Shown here one piece after another: positions 1 to 9,600 of a stretch of 46,158 bases of DNA. The stretch comes from CAILKP01 sp038231815. Lineage in GTDB: Bacteria > Planctomycetota > Phycisphaerae > Phycisphaerales > UBA1924. The notes below the pieces were generated by a model. It searched no databases and was not told the origin of the DNA. It saw nothing but the letters and a program-made list of their open reading frames with translations. The stretch covers positions 1 to 46,158 of the forward strand of contig JBBRKQ010000024.1 in NCBI GenBank assembly GCA_038231815.1, in the 5' to 3' direction. The first letter of the stretch is position 1. Every line of letters starts with the position of its first letter. The position numbers and the translations under genes are program-made.

Positions 1-1008
1 ATCGAGGCCATCGGCAAGCGTGCCGCTGCAGAGGCCATCAACCGCGCCAAGGTTGAAGTGGCCGAGCAGGACCGCGAGGGTGCGGTGGGTGAGGCTGTGG
101 CGGTGCGCGACCGGACGGTGCGAGTGGCTGCGGAGCAGGCAACGGCGGTGGAGGGCCAGAAGAACGCCGAGCAGCGGCAGCGTATTGCCGTGTCGAGTAT
201 GGAATCACAGGCCGTAACGGGCGAGGCGGAAGCGCGGCGGAACCAGGAGATTGTCGTCTCGCAGCGCAAGGCCGAGACGGTGGCCGCCCAGAAGATTGCC
301 GAGCAGGAGCAGCGCATCAAGGTTGCCTCGGCCGAGGCTGCCGCGAACATTGGTGAGAACGAGAGCCGGGCAAAGATTGCCGAGAGCAACGCCAAGTTCG
401 CCGAGATTAATGCCGAGAGCAAGAGGCGATCTGAGGTTGCTGCGGCACAGGCCTCGCGAGTGATTCTTGAGGCCCAGCGTGAGCAGGAGATTGCGCGGCT
501 GGGCAAGGACATTCTGGCCGGGCAGGAGATTGAAAAGAAACGTATTGAGATCGCCGCGGGCGCTGAGGCTGAGAAGCAGCGGCTGGAAGCGGTGGGTAAT
601 GCATCCGCCATTTTGGCGAGATACGAGGCCGAGGCGGAGGGTGTGCGAAAGGTGCTGGAGGCGAAGGCCGATGGCTATCGCAAGCTGATGGAGGCCTGTG
701 CGGCCAACCCGCAGGTTGCGCCGACGCTGCTGCTTATTGAAAAGTTGCCGGATTTGGTGCGTGAGCAGGTGAAGGCGATAAGCAACTTGAAGATTGACAA
801 GATCACGGTGTGGGACAGCGGGCGGTCGGGCTCACAGGTTGAGGGCAAGGGTGGGAGCACGGCGAATTTTCTGTCGTCGCTGATTGGGTCTTTACCGCAG
901 GTGCATGAGCTTGCACAGCAGGCGGGCATTGAGCTGCCGGGCGTGCTGGGGAAGGTAAAGGCGCCGGATGAACTGAAGGCGGGGGATGATCGGACGACGC
1001 ACATCTAA
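1..1008 (+). CDS. Flotillin/SPFH-family protein, C-terminal part (5' end outside window)
   Basis: The reading frame is open from base 1, so the gene starts upstream and only about 335 residues are seen. The visible part is the flotillin coiled-coil domain. It is rich in Ala, Glu, Lys and Arg, with repeated EA/AE and AEQ steps, up to about residue 230. The typical flotillin tail follows (LLLIEKLPDLV, then ISNLKIDKITVWD) and ends in a Gly/Pro-containing segment. The N-terminal membrane hairpin and SPFH domain lie outside the window. Flotillins scaffold membrane microdomains and oligomerise through this coiled coil. The next gene is convergent and ends 18 bases downstream, so no shared operon is visible on this side. 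Family assignment is firm; partner proteins cannot be judged. Confidence 0.9.
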   Translation: MEAIGKRAAAEAINRAKVEVAEQDREGAVGEAVAVRDRTVRVAAEQATAVEGQKNAEQRQRIAVSSMESQAVTGEAEARRNQEIVVSQRKAETVAAQKIAEQEQRIKVASAEAAANIGENESRAKIAESNAKFAEINAESKRRSEVAAAQASRVILEAQREQEIARLGKDILAGQEIEKKRIEIAAGAEAEKQRLEAVGNASAILARYEAEAEGVRKVLEAKADGYRKLMEACAANPQVAPTLLLIEKLPDLVREQVKAISNLKIDKITVWDSGRSGSQVEGKGGSTANFLSSLIGSLPQVHELAQQAGIELPGVLGKVKAPDELKAGDDRTTHI

Positions 1009-1026
1009 ACACTTTGCCGATCGACA

Positions 1027-1923
1027 TCAGATGAGGCGACTGATGATGATCGATCCGATAATGCCGCCGAGTATCCAGCCGAGGATGACGCTGGTGGCCG
1101 CGACGCCGCAGTCGTGGTATTTCATTTCCATCGTTGTTAAACACAGGAATGAAATGATGGTCCAGGCCACGGAGATTGTGATAATGAACGAGGGGATGGG
1201 TATCAGGATGAGTGCAGCGGTCATGATCATGAGGATGCCGCTGATGCGCAGGAGCGAGTTGCCGATACCGTATGGCCAACCGGTTAGGTTCGCCGCGATG
1301 AGGGCGTAGCCGCTGAAGCCGCCGAGCGCGCTGAAACTGGTGCCGATGGCCCAGATCGCGGCGACCATGCCGCCGCCAAGTTTGGCGACGTAGCCGATGC
1401 AGATGACAGAACCGATGCCCAGCATGATGGTGGGTGTGACCCAGAGCTGGAGCTGTGCGCGAGTGGCTTTTTTCTTGTTGGCGTGACGCTTCAGGCGGAC
1501 GGGGATGAATTCTTCGCCACACTCGGGGCAGATTGTGGTGGTGAGACCGGCGAGGTTGTAGCCGCACTTGGGGCAGTCAATCGTGACAACCTGTGGGGCT
1601 GGTTTGGATTTCTTTGTGGGCGATGGTGCATCGATGCGGGCATGGGTGCGCCGGTCAAAGCCGCAGCTGATGCACAGGACTGCGTCCGGCGGGAAGTTGG
1701 ATTCGCAGGAAGGGCAGACTGCGGAGGCGAGCATGCGGGCTTCGCGATGTGCAGTGGATTGCTGGCGCGGAGCCGGCGCCGCATCATCGGCAAGAGGGAT
1801 CGGGCTGTCATCATCGGGTGGTTTAGGGACGACGACTTCGCCAAAGCGCGGCGGGTATGGCTGGCCTGTGGTGGGCGGGATTGACCGCTTTGGGTTTGCT
1901 CGGCGAGGTGTTTCGTCGTTCAT
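1027..1923 (-). CDS. Membrane protein with two zinc-ribbon motifs (paralogue A)
   Basis: Predicted 298-residue protein of unknown function. After a Pro-rich N-terminal arm it has a first Cys4 motif (CPSC...CISCGFD, about residues 70-90) and a second one (CPKCGYNLAGL...CPECGEEF, about 115-138). A basic stretch and at least five hydrophobic segments (about 160-298) follow. The CPxCxYxL...CPECGxxF ribbon is, from general knowledge, common in planctomycete hypothetical proteins. The ATG at 1923 is supported by a GGGGAG ribosome-binding site about 8 bases upstream on the minus strand. The next minus-strand gene upstream (2161-3018) is a tandem paralogue with the same architecture. A cytoplasmic metal-binding head on a multi-pass membrane body is inferred; no function is assigned. 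Confidence 0.85.
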   Translation of the reverse strand: MNDETPRRANPKRSIPPTTGQPYPPRFGEVVVPKPPDDDSPIPLADDAAPAPRQQSTAHREARMLASAVCPSCESNFPPDAVLCISCGFDRRTHARIDAPSPTKKSKPAPQVVTIDCPKCGYNLAGLTTTICPECGEEFIPVRLKRHANKKKATRAQLQLWVTPTIMLGIGSVICIGYVAKLGGGMVAAIWAIGTSFSALGGFSGYALIAANLTGWPYGIGNSLLRISGILMIMTAALILIPIPSFIITISVAWTIISFLCLTTMEMKYHDCGVAATSVILGWILGGIIGSIIISRLI

Positions 1924-1960
1924 GTGCTGCTCCCCACTTTGGACTATTAAATTTCAGTGC

Positions 1961-2125
1961 AAGGCGATGTTGCTCATCGGGCGGCGGTCAGGAAATGCGA
2001 CAGAAGGCAGAAGGCTGGGGAGTAAAGAGAAAGGTACCAACGTGAAGGGGAAGGTGTGGAAGCGGTGAACTGTGGGTTTCGACGGAGAAGGGTAGATCTG
2101 GAGGTTGCTCGTATCAGTCTGTTGA
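1961..2125 (-). repeat. Leader region sharing collinear blocks with 15421-15640
   Basis: This spacer lies upstream of the minus-strand gene starting at 1923. By eye it shares ordered blocks with the leader at 15421-15640. The blocks, in plus-strand reading, are TTGCTCATCGGGCG (TTGTTCATCGGGCG there), GGAAATGCG (GGAATGCG), TAAAGAGAAAGGTACCAA (AAAAGAGAAAGTACCAA), and GGGTTTCGA. The order is the same at both sites but the spacing differs. It may be a duplicated promoter or leader, or a dispersed intergenic repeat. Confidence 0.4.
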
Positions 2126-2160
2126 TGCAACACGACGATGGGTGAAGCGGTTGCAGAGGG

Positions 2161-3018
2161 CTAGCGGTTGATCAGGAGGTAAACGGCGTACACGCTGGCG
2201 GCGACGCCTAGGAAGTTCCCGGCGATCATGCACATGACGACGAGTCCGGCATCTTTGGCATCGGTATCGAGAAAGTTGATAATGAAGAAGTAGAGTGCGA
2301 CAATCGCGATGATCCAGATTATGGGCGTGAACCCACCGCCGGATGTGTTGACCCGAAAGGCCGTGAGCAGCAGCAGCACCGCGGTGATGCGGTAGAGCGC
2401 ATGCGGTATGGTGTACGGCCAGCCGGTGAGCAGCACCGCTGCGGTGGCGTAGCCGGCCACCCCGCCCAGCAAGCTTGCCGTGAGTGAAATTGCCACGATC
2501 CGGGCCTCTGTTTGATCGAACATCCTCAGGAGCGGCAGTGCGCACAGTGGCAGTGCTGTGACCACCATCACGGATGGTGCAATCCAAATTCGCTTCTGAT
2601 AGGTCTCGTTGGATTGGCGATTTCTAATTCTGCCGGATCCGCTGAGACTAAAACGCTCACCACACTCTGGGCAGATTTGGGTGGTGAGGCCAACAAGGCT
2701 GTACTGGCACTTGGGGCAAAGCAGGGGTGCGGCGCTGCGGGCGCGTTTGCGGGCCAGTGCACCGGCGCTCAAACCTTTGCGACGGTCATACGCACAAAAG
2801 GTGCAGATGATCGCACCGATCGGGAAGTGACGCTGGCAGTCGGGGCAGCAGGTATCGACCGGTTGGGCTGGGATTTGTGCCGGGATGCTCTGCGTGCCCG
2901 CAGCCGATTCTGGCGTTACAGGGATGGGTGCCTGATCGGGCTCGGCCGGGAGTGGCACCACCGGGATTGGCTTGTTTAGCCCAAGCTTTGGGCGAGATGG
3001 CGGTGGGCGGTCGCTCAT
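2161..3018 (-). CDS. Membrane protein with two zinc-ribbon motifs (paralogue B)
   Basis: Predicted 285-residue protein with the same plan as its downstream neighbour at 1027-1923. It has a Pro-rich N-terminus, a first Cys4 motif (CCPDC...CTFCAYDRR, about residues 57-80), a second ribbon (CPKCQYSLVGL...CPECGERF, about 100-122), and then five or so hydrophobic segments reaching the C-terminus. The shared LTGWPY segment inside the membrane part confirms homology beyond the ribbon. The two genes probably arose by tandem duplication and have diverged strongly. The spacer between them is 237 bases, so they are probably not one tightly coupled operon. The ATG at 3018 has no strong ribosome-binding site. 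Function is unknown; metal binding is inferred from the cysteines only. Confidence 0.83.
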   Translation of the reverse strand: MSDRPPPSRPKLGLNKPIPVVPLPAEPDQAPIPVTPESAAGTQSIPAQIPAQPVDTCCPDCQRHFPIGAIICTFCAYDRRKGLSAGALARKRARSAAPLLCPKCQYSLVGLTTQICPECGERFSLSGSGRIRNRQSNETYQKRIWIAPSVMVVTALPLCALPLLRMFDQTEARIVAISLTASLLGGVAGYATAAVLLTGWPYTIPHALYRITAVLLLLTAFRVNTSGGGFTPIIWIIAIVALYFFIINFLDTDAKDAGLVVMCMIAGNFLGVAASVYAVYLLINR

Positions 3019-3040
3019 GTGGCGTGGGGATGGAGGCGAA

Positions 3041-3080
3041 AGGCAAGATGGTCAAATTTCAAAATGGTCAAATTGTCAAA
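3041..3080. repeat. Degenerate tandem octamer, consensus TGGTCAAA
   Basis: Read on the plus strand in 8-base steps from 3049: TGGTCAAA, TTTCAAAA, TGGTCAAA, TTGTCAAA. Two weaker units (GAGGCGAA, AGGCAAGA) precede it. It lies in the 85-base spacer between two minus-strand genes. The same octamer array recurs at 6545, 16589, 21122 and 23945. Confidence 0.6.
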
Positions 3081-3103
3081 TGAAAGCAGGGATGTGATGC
3101 GGT

Positions 3104-4198
3104 TTAATCGACGGTCTCGGTTTCAATTGGGTTAATAGTCTCGAGATCGGCTCCGATGGACTCATTGAGCCAGAGGACGACGGCGGATGCATCGATGGCG
3201 GTGGAGCAGGAGAGGAGCTTTGAGCCTTTGGCTCCGAGTTTATCCACCGGGCAGATGTCAAAGCGGACTTGTTTTTTGGTGCCGAATTGCGTCTCGATGC
3301 GATCGCTTGTGAAGTGCGTGATCTCGCTGAGGCTTACCGCGCGACGTTTGGACCTCCAGGATTTGGGGGTGATCAGGAGTTGGCGAGCGACGTCAATAAC
3401 GATTTCGTGCTGGCAAGCGGAGAGCTGGCGATGGCGCCAGAGATAGCCGCACACACCGGCGAGGGTGGAGGCTGCGATGGTGGCAGGAACGAGCCAGGGC
3501 AAGTCTCCGGGGCCGGGGTTGATGCCGGGCGGAATGATTGTTCTGCTGTTCCAAGTGGGAACAAAGCCGTTAAGAAGAAGTAGCAACAGAATGCCGATGC
3601 CGCCGGTGATGGCGGCCCAGAGCAGGCCGACGGCGGAGGCGGGGAGTTGCAGCGTGACCAGCCGCGGCAGTGGGGTGGGATAGACGGTATAGGGACCGAT
3701 GAAGCCTGCGCCATCAGGGGTGCGACGGAAGAAGGACATGCAAGCCGCAGCACCGCCGATGCACAGCGTGGGAAGCAAAATGAGTATGGCCGAGGCCATC
3801 GACCATCGGAAGCCGGTTTGGAGGTAGGCCTCGGCAGGGTCATCAGGGTTGACCGCGGCCTCGGTGGTGGTGCCCTCCGGGAAACGGGTCACGAGGATGA
3901 CGGCGTCCGGGGAAGCGCCGAGGCGGATGGGTGAGATGCTGGAGCTGCTCAGCAGTTGGCCACCGGTGGTGTAGGTGTATGAGATTTCGGCAGTGAGGTT
4001 GCGCGATCCGCGGCGGCCGGGCCGGCTGATGACCTGCGAGGTGGTAACGGTGGCCACATCGCGAGGCCAATTGTCAGCCGCGAGGGCGGTGGTGACATCG
4101 AGCAGCAGGTACGCGGCGTAGACGGCAACACCCAGGAGCCAGAGGGCGGTGAACCAACTCCAGAAGGCCTTGTTGGGAATGGTGGTGCGAAGCTGCAT
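3104..4198 (-). CDS. DUF3592-type membrane protein
   Basis: Predicted 364-residue membrane protein. A first membrane segment spans about residues 15-36. An extracytoplasmic beta-rich domain of about 90 residues follows, with the DUF3592 features WPRDVATVTTSQV, ISYTYTTGG and a later NPDDPAEAYL. Further membrane segments lie near 134-156, 187-211 and 243-262, and a soluble C-terminal domain of about 100 residues ends the protein. DUF3592 proteins have no established biochemical role. The start is the ATG at 4198; no better in-frame alternative is seen. It is divergent from pheT across a 198-base spacer that must hold both promoters. I saw no T-box-like leader in that spacer. Confidence 0.75.
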   Translation of the reverse strand: MQLRTTIPNKAFWSWFTALWLLGVAVYAAYLLLDVTTALAADNWPRDVATVTTSQVISRPGRRGSRNLTAEISYTYTTGGQLLSSSSISPIRLGASPDAVILVTRFPEGTTTEAAVNPDDPAEAYLQTGFRWSMASAILILLPTLCIGGAAACMSFFRRTPDGAGFIGPYTVYPTPLPRLVTLQLPASAVGLLWAAITGGIGILLLLLLNGFVPTWNSRTIIPPGINPGPGDLPWLVPATIAASTLAGVCGYLWRHRQLSACQHEIVIDVARQLLITPKSWRSKRRAVSLSEITHFTSDRIETQFGTKKQVRFDICPVDKLGAKGSKLLSCSTAIDASAVVLWLNESIGADLETINPIETETVD

Positions 4199-4396
4199 GG
4201 AGGTATTGAAGGGGGGTAGGAGTGGTGGAGCGAGTGGGCGGTGAGCTTGGGCCGAAAATAATGCTCTACGGCAAAAGCCGAACTGTTTGTAGTGGGGTTG
4301 GAGCTGGGTTACGAGTTGCGGTTTTGGTGCAACGCGGCCGCATTATTTGGCGGTGCTGGGCTGGCAAATTGGCCCTGCGGCCTACCCTATCGACCC

Positions 4397-6541
4397 ATGC
4401 TTGCTTCCGCTCGTTTTATCAATCGTTTTGTCCGCCCGGGTGACCTTTCTGCCGCGGAGATTCAGCGTGCACTGACGTTTGCTGGATTTCCGATTGAGTC
4501 GGCCGAGGAGCTGACCGGGGCGATGACGGGTGACATGCGGCTGGATGTTGAGCTGACGAGCAATCGGGGTGATTGCTTCAGCCATGTGGGGCTGGCGCGT
4601 GAGGTTGCGGCGGTAACGCACCGAACGTTTGTGCCGCCAGCGCCGGCGGCGCCTGTGGCGGTGGGTACGGACATTCATCAGCATGTGACGCTGGAGAACA
4701 CCGACACGGCGGCCTGCCCACTGTTTAGTCTGGTGCTGATCTCGGGCGTGAAGGTGGGCCCCAGTCCGGAGTGGCTGCGGCTGGCGCTGGAGGCGTGCGG
4801 GCAGCGGTCCATCAACAACGTGGTTGATGCGACGAACTACGTGCTGCTGGAACTTGGACATCCGAGTCATGCTTTTGACATGGCCAAGCTGGCGGGGATA
4901 TCGGCAAGTGATGGGCGGAAGGCGATTGTGGTGCGTGCGGCCAAGGCGGGCGAGAAGTTGATGCTACTGGATGGCAAAACTGTTGAACTGAAGCCGAGTG
5001 ACATGGTGGTGGCGGACAGCGCTGGGCCCAAGTCATTGGCTGGTGTGATGGGTGGTGCGGAGTCGGGCGTATCTGCCGGGACGACGGATGTGCTGCTGGA
5101 GGTGGCGACGTGGGACCCGGTGAAGGTGCGTACAGCATCGCGGCGGCTGAACTTGCGGACGGATGCCAACTACAGGTATGAGCGTTGGGTACCGCCGGAG
5201 ACATCTGCGTTTGCGCGCGATCGACTGGTGGAGATTATTGTGCAGGTTGCTGGTGGTGCGGTACACCCTGGGGCGCTGGTCAGCGGGCGGGTGCTGGCGG
5301 AGGCCTGCCGCATTAACCTGCGACTTTCGCGGCTGGCATCAATCTCGGGCACGGTGTTTACGGCCAATCAGGCGACGGGTGCGCTGCGTGCCCAGGGCTT
5401 TGAGGTGAGCGCGATGAATGCGGATGCACTGGCCGTGGTTGTGCCGCACGCGCGGCATGATGTGCGGCTGGAGATTGACCTAGTTGAAGAGGTGATACGG
5501 ACGGTGGGGCTGGAGAAGATACCGCAGCTTGACCGACTGCCGATTGCCACCAAGCCGGTACAGGGTGATGAAGCGGCGATGGCGGAGTTGTGCCGTGTAC
5601 TCACGGGCTGCGGCATGTTTGAGGCGGTGTCGTTTTCGTTCACATCGGCCAAGAAGGCCAAGCCGTTTACGCACGGCAGCGTGGCAACGGCGCAGGTGAG
5701 TGAGGACCGGCGGGGCAATGAAAATGTGCTGAGGCCCAGCGCGCTGGTGGGACTGCTGGACGTGCGGAGGGTGAATCAGGATGCAAAGGTGCGCCCAAGC
5801 GGTGGGGTGCGGCTGTTTGAGCTCGCATCAGCATTTTCACAGTCAAAGACCGCGGATGCGGCCACGGGCCTGCCGCCGAGCCTTGAAGCGCCCAAGCTGG
5901 TGCTGCTGATTGATCTGCCGGAGCGGAGCCCGACCGGGGGAACGAGCGTGCTGGAGCGGCGGCAGGCGGGCGTGTCTCTGCTGCGGGGGATTATTGAGCA
6001 GGCGGTGATGGCAACGCTGGGACCGGCTGCGCTGGTGCGATGCGTTCCGCAGGTGACGCCGGGAATTGCGGCGCTGGATGCGAGCGCATCTGCGGAGATT
6101 CATGTAAACGGCAAGGTGGCGGGGCAGTTGGGCATTATCACTACAGAGGTGCAGAAGCTGTTTGAGCTGGAAGCGCCGGTGGTGATTGCGGAGCTTAATG
6201 TGCTGCCGCTGCTGAGCAACTGGCCACCGAAGGCAATGGCCAGCGAGCTGCCGACCTTCCCGGCGACGGACCGCGATGTGTCACTGATTGTGGGCGAGAC
6301 GGTGCTTTGGGATGACATCGCAGACACGATCGAGCACGCCAGACCGGCGCAGTTGGAGACGTTCCGCTTTGTGACGACGTACCGCGGCAAGCCGCTGGAT
6401 GCGGGTAAAAAGTCGGTGACGTTTCGGATGACATTCCGCGATGCCAGTAAGACGCTGACCGATGATGTGGTGAACCCGCAAGTGGATGCGCTGGTGGGGG
6501 TGTTGGTGGGGAAGTTGGGGGCGGTGGTGCGGGCGGGGTGA
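4397..6541 (+). CDS. pheT: Phenylalanine--tRNA ligase beta subunit, short form without the tRNA_bind domain
   Basis: Makes the beta chain of the alpha2-beta2 enzyme that charges tRNA-Phe. The ATG at 4397 gives 714 residues and starts with the expected N-terminal helix (LSAAEIQRALTFAGFPIE). In E. coli PheT an EMAP-II-like tRNA-binding OB domain of roughly 110 residues follows. Here the sequence passes almost directly into the next conserved block (VELTSNRGDCFSHVGLAREV). The B3/B4 editing region, the B5 domain (about residues 300-400, ending in LVEEVIRTVGLEKI) and the C-terminal FDX-ACB anticodon-binding domain (from ELPTFPATDRDVSL) are present. The frame is also open upstream to 4292, but that extension does not resemble PheT. 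No pheS is adjacent inside the window. Short PheT forms are, to my knowledge, also found in other planctomycetes. Confidence 0.93.
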   Translation: MLASARFINRFVRPGDLSAAEIQRALTFAGFPIESAEELTGAMTGDMRLDVELTSNRGDCFSHVGLAREVAAVTHRTFVPPAPAAPVAVGTDIHQHVTLENTDTAACPLFSLVLISGVKVGPSPEWLRLALEACGQRSINNVVDATNYVLLELGHPSHAFDMAKLAGISASDGRKAIVVRAAKAGEKLMLLDGKTVELKPSDMVVADSAGPKSLAGVMGGAESGVSAGTTDVLLEVATWDPVKVRTASRRLNLRTDANYRYERWVPPETSAFARDRLVEIIVQVAGGAVHPGALVSGRVLAEACRINLRLSRLASISGTVFTANQATGALRAQGFEVSAMNADALAVVVPHARHDVRLEIDLVEEVIRTVGLEKIPQLDRLPIATKPVQGDEAAMAELCRVLTGCGMFEAVSFSFTSAKKAKPFTHGSVATAQVSEDRRGNENVLRPSALVGLLDVRRVNQDAKVRPSGGVRLFELASAFSQSKTADAATGLPPSLEAPKLVLLIDLPERSPTGGTSVLERRQAGVSLLRGIIEQAVMATLGPAALVRCVPQVTPGIAALDASASAEIHVNGKVAGQLGIITTEVQKLFELEAPVVIAELNVLPLLSNWPPKAMASELPTFPATDRDVSLIVGETVLWDDIADTIEHARPAQLETFRFVTTYRGKPLDAGKKSVTFRMTFRDASKTLTDDVVNPQVDALVGVLVGKLGAVVRAG

Positions 6542-6544
6542 GAA

Positions 6545-6576
6545 ATGCGAAATGGTCAGATGGACAAATGGTCAAA
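6545..6576. repeat. Degenerate tandem octamer, consensus TGGTCAAA
   Basis: Units in register: ATGCGAAA, TGGTCAGA, TGGACAAA, TGGTCAAA. It starts 3 bases after the pheT stop codon and lies between the convergent 3' ends of pheT and the giant exported protein. Confidence 0.6.
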
Positions 6577-6611
6577 TAAAGCTGGGAAGGCGGCCCGCTG
6601 AAAGCATGGAC

Positions 6612-9600
6612 TTATCCGGCCTTGCCGATCCAAGTGCTGAGTTTTTGCGAGAGTTCTGCGGTGCTGACGCCGCCGGCCGCGGGTGCGAAGGAGCGTTGTT
6701 CGATGGCTTTGATTTCGATGAGGAGTGCGTTCTGATCGGCCGTACTGAGCACGGTGCCGTTTAGGGCTTGGATTTGCCGGAGCACGGCCAGGGTGGTCAC
6801 GGGGCTGATTTGTTCGGGCATGGCAAAGCGTGGGCCGGCTGGCTTCGGGCGTTTGGCGGCAGCGCGTTTGAGCAGCAGCCAAGCAGCGCCGCTGGCGATG
6901 CCAATGGTTGCCACAACCGCCAAGGCCACGAGGGCGAGGCGGGCGAAGCGCCCTTCAACGGCAGCAAGAGTGACGGTGTCGCCGGGTTTGATGGTGACGA
7001 TGTCGGCATCGGCATAGCGCTTTGTCTCGAGCTTTGCAGCTGCAAACTGACCGGCCAGCACCGGGAATTTGAAGCTTGCCTCACCAATGGCGCCGCCGAC
7101 TGCGGTGCCGATTTCGCCGGTGCCGGTTTGCTTCATGCGCACGGTCCAGGTGCGCTCGCTGATGGGGATAACGCGGCCGAGCTTTTGCTGCAGCTCGCTG
7201 ATGGTGATGCCGTGATCATCGGAGCGTACAACTTCCATGCCGGTGACGGACTTCAGGTCGAGCAGCTTGTCGATTCCGGGCAGCAGGCCCTCGCCCTTGG
7301 CTTTGACTTCAAGCAGCAGCTCACCGGGCTTTAGGGCTTCTTTGGCGTCCTTGGCGTTTGGGGTGCCTTTGGCAAAGGCGCGATCATCGAGGACGATTTC
7401 CACGGTGGCGTTCTGCACGCGACGGTCCGGGACCACGTTCGTGCGAGCATCAACGAGCATTGGTGTGGAGGTGATGGGCAGCAGCACGGTGCTGGTGGTG
7501 TCGCGGAAGTCCATCTCCATGGCCACGGGCGGGAGTTTGTCTGCCGCGCTGTCTTTGGCTTTAAGCACCAAATACGCCAGCACGGTTTGCTCCCAGCCTT
7601 CGCGGCCACCGTCGGCGATGGGCATGGGCTTGACATCGGGCTTGCTGAAGGTGACCGAGAGGACCTCGAAGCGGTCGCCCATGGACTCGCGGAGTTTCTT
7701 TTCGAGTGCTTCGCGACGATCAACCTGTTCGCCGGTTTGGGGGCTCCAATCCTGCGGGTTTAGGTATTTGCCGAAGCCGCCGGATTCGCGGCTGACGCTG
7801 ACGGAGCTCCAAACCGTCAGGACGGCGCCGAAGGGCTCGCGGCCGATGTCGCTGGAACCATCGACCAATAGATTGAGCTGGACTTCTTTGGTGAGGTCAT
7901 CGTAATAGGAAAGAATGTTCTTGATTTCACGGGCCTGGGGCACATCGCCCAAGAGTGCGACGGCCTGACGGGCGTAGCGGTGCTTGAGTTCGGGGTTCAG
8001 TTCCGAAAGGGCTTTGGTGCAGGCGGCAGCGAAAAGTTCGGTGTGCTGTTTGCGCACGTCTGCCGGTAGGCTGGCGAGTGCGGATTTGACGAGATCAAGC
8101 TGGCCGGAGTCCGGAGCATCCTGGCGGGTCATGTAACCGAGGTCGCTGGCGCCAAGGGAGCTGTTGAACCACTGGCTAAAGGGCTTGGCGGAGGGCTGGA
8201 GTTTTCCGGCGGCCATCTGCTGGGTGTACATGTCTGCGGCGGTGCGGTAGAGGCCGAAGGCTTTTTCGCGGAGTTCGGTGTAGACGGCGGCATCAACCTT
8301 GCGGCCGTAGAGGTATTCGGCCTTGTCAAAGTACAAGTCGGCCTTGGATTGCACACCCTGCCAACTGTTGCGCTGCTCTTCGGGGGTTTTGGCCGCGTCG
8401 GGGTCAGGAGCCACTTTCATGGCCAGTTCGTAGCCACGGGTGACTTCTTTGGCTATTTCCTGCTCGCTGCGTTTGGTGCCGGCCTGCTGCTGGACCTGCT
8501 GCGATCGCCACATTCCGGCGAGGCGTTTACGCATGCCGTCGGCAAGTTTGACGCGCATGTCAAAGTTCAGACGCTCGACATCGCCAAAGACAGCCATGAT
8601 GTCGTCGGAGGTGTACACCTCCGCTGTTGAGTGGCAGGCGGCGAAGGCATCGACCAGTGGGCCTGCTGGAAGTGGACCGACTTTCATGAGCTCGAGCTCG
8701 GAGATGACGTCGCGCAGCTTGGCGAGATGGCGTGTCTGCTGGGCCCGGGTGAGCGGGATGCCGCCGCCCTGGTCATAGCCGCCGTACCCACCATAAAAGC
8801 CGCCGAACCGGCTGAAGCGCATTGACCGGCCGTAGTAGCTGCTGGGGTCGTTCTCGCCGCCGCCGCGCTTGGTGTAGGCGGGCCATGATTTCAGCAGTGC
8901 CTCGGCGAGTTTTAAGGCGCGGGTTTTGTCTTTCTCAGCGATGGGGCGGATGAGTTCAAGCACGCTGCCGACATCGCCAGCGCTGCCCTGGGTTTGGGCG
9001 ACGAGCAGTTCAAGCTTGGCGGCCAGGCCGGGATCGATGGAGAGGAGCCAGCGATCATCGGGCAGGAGGCGGTTTAGCTCTTCGCTGGGGATGGGCTGGA
9101 GGCGATTGCCGCGCCCGCCGTCGTTGTAGTCCTCATCTCCGTAGCCGCCGTATGGGTTGTAGCCGCCATAGGGGTTGCCTTGGGGCTTTCCTGCGGAGCT
9201 TCGGGAGACTTCCGCTTCATCAAGGATGGCCTGCGTGAGCATGTTCAGGCCGCTTTGCCAGGGAGTGGTTTCATCGGTGCCGATGGTTTTGCCAGCGAGC
9301 ACGGCTTGGCCTAGGCGCTGGACAAACTGAAGCTGTTTGGTGCGGATCTCCGGCGGGGCGCTCATTTGTTTGAGCTTGGCAGCGCGACCTTTGGCTTTTT
9401 GCAGCGTGCTCCAGGCGGCATCCACCTCGGGGCCGTTGCTAGTGGTGTAGAGGGATTTGAGGAAATCATCACCAACGGATTTATCGACAATGCCGATGAG
9501 CTTGACAGCGCCGGCGAGTGCGGCGGTGCGCTGGGCGATGGTGGCCTGCGGGAGCTTTAGGACTTCCATGGCCACGTCCCAGCCCTGGAGTTGGACGGCG

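Noticed and set aside
803..1567. Minus-strand frame of 254 codons, His/Arg-rich
   Set aside because: Overlaps both the flotillin gene and the zinc-ribbon gene in another frame. His/Arg/Pro-rich composition marks a shadow frame.
4199..4396. Possible T-box or leader control of pheT
   Set aside because: No T-box consensus, specifier stem or terminator/antiterminator pair was seen; only a 4-pair CGGC-AAAA-GCCG hairpin.
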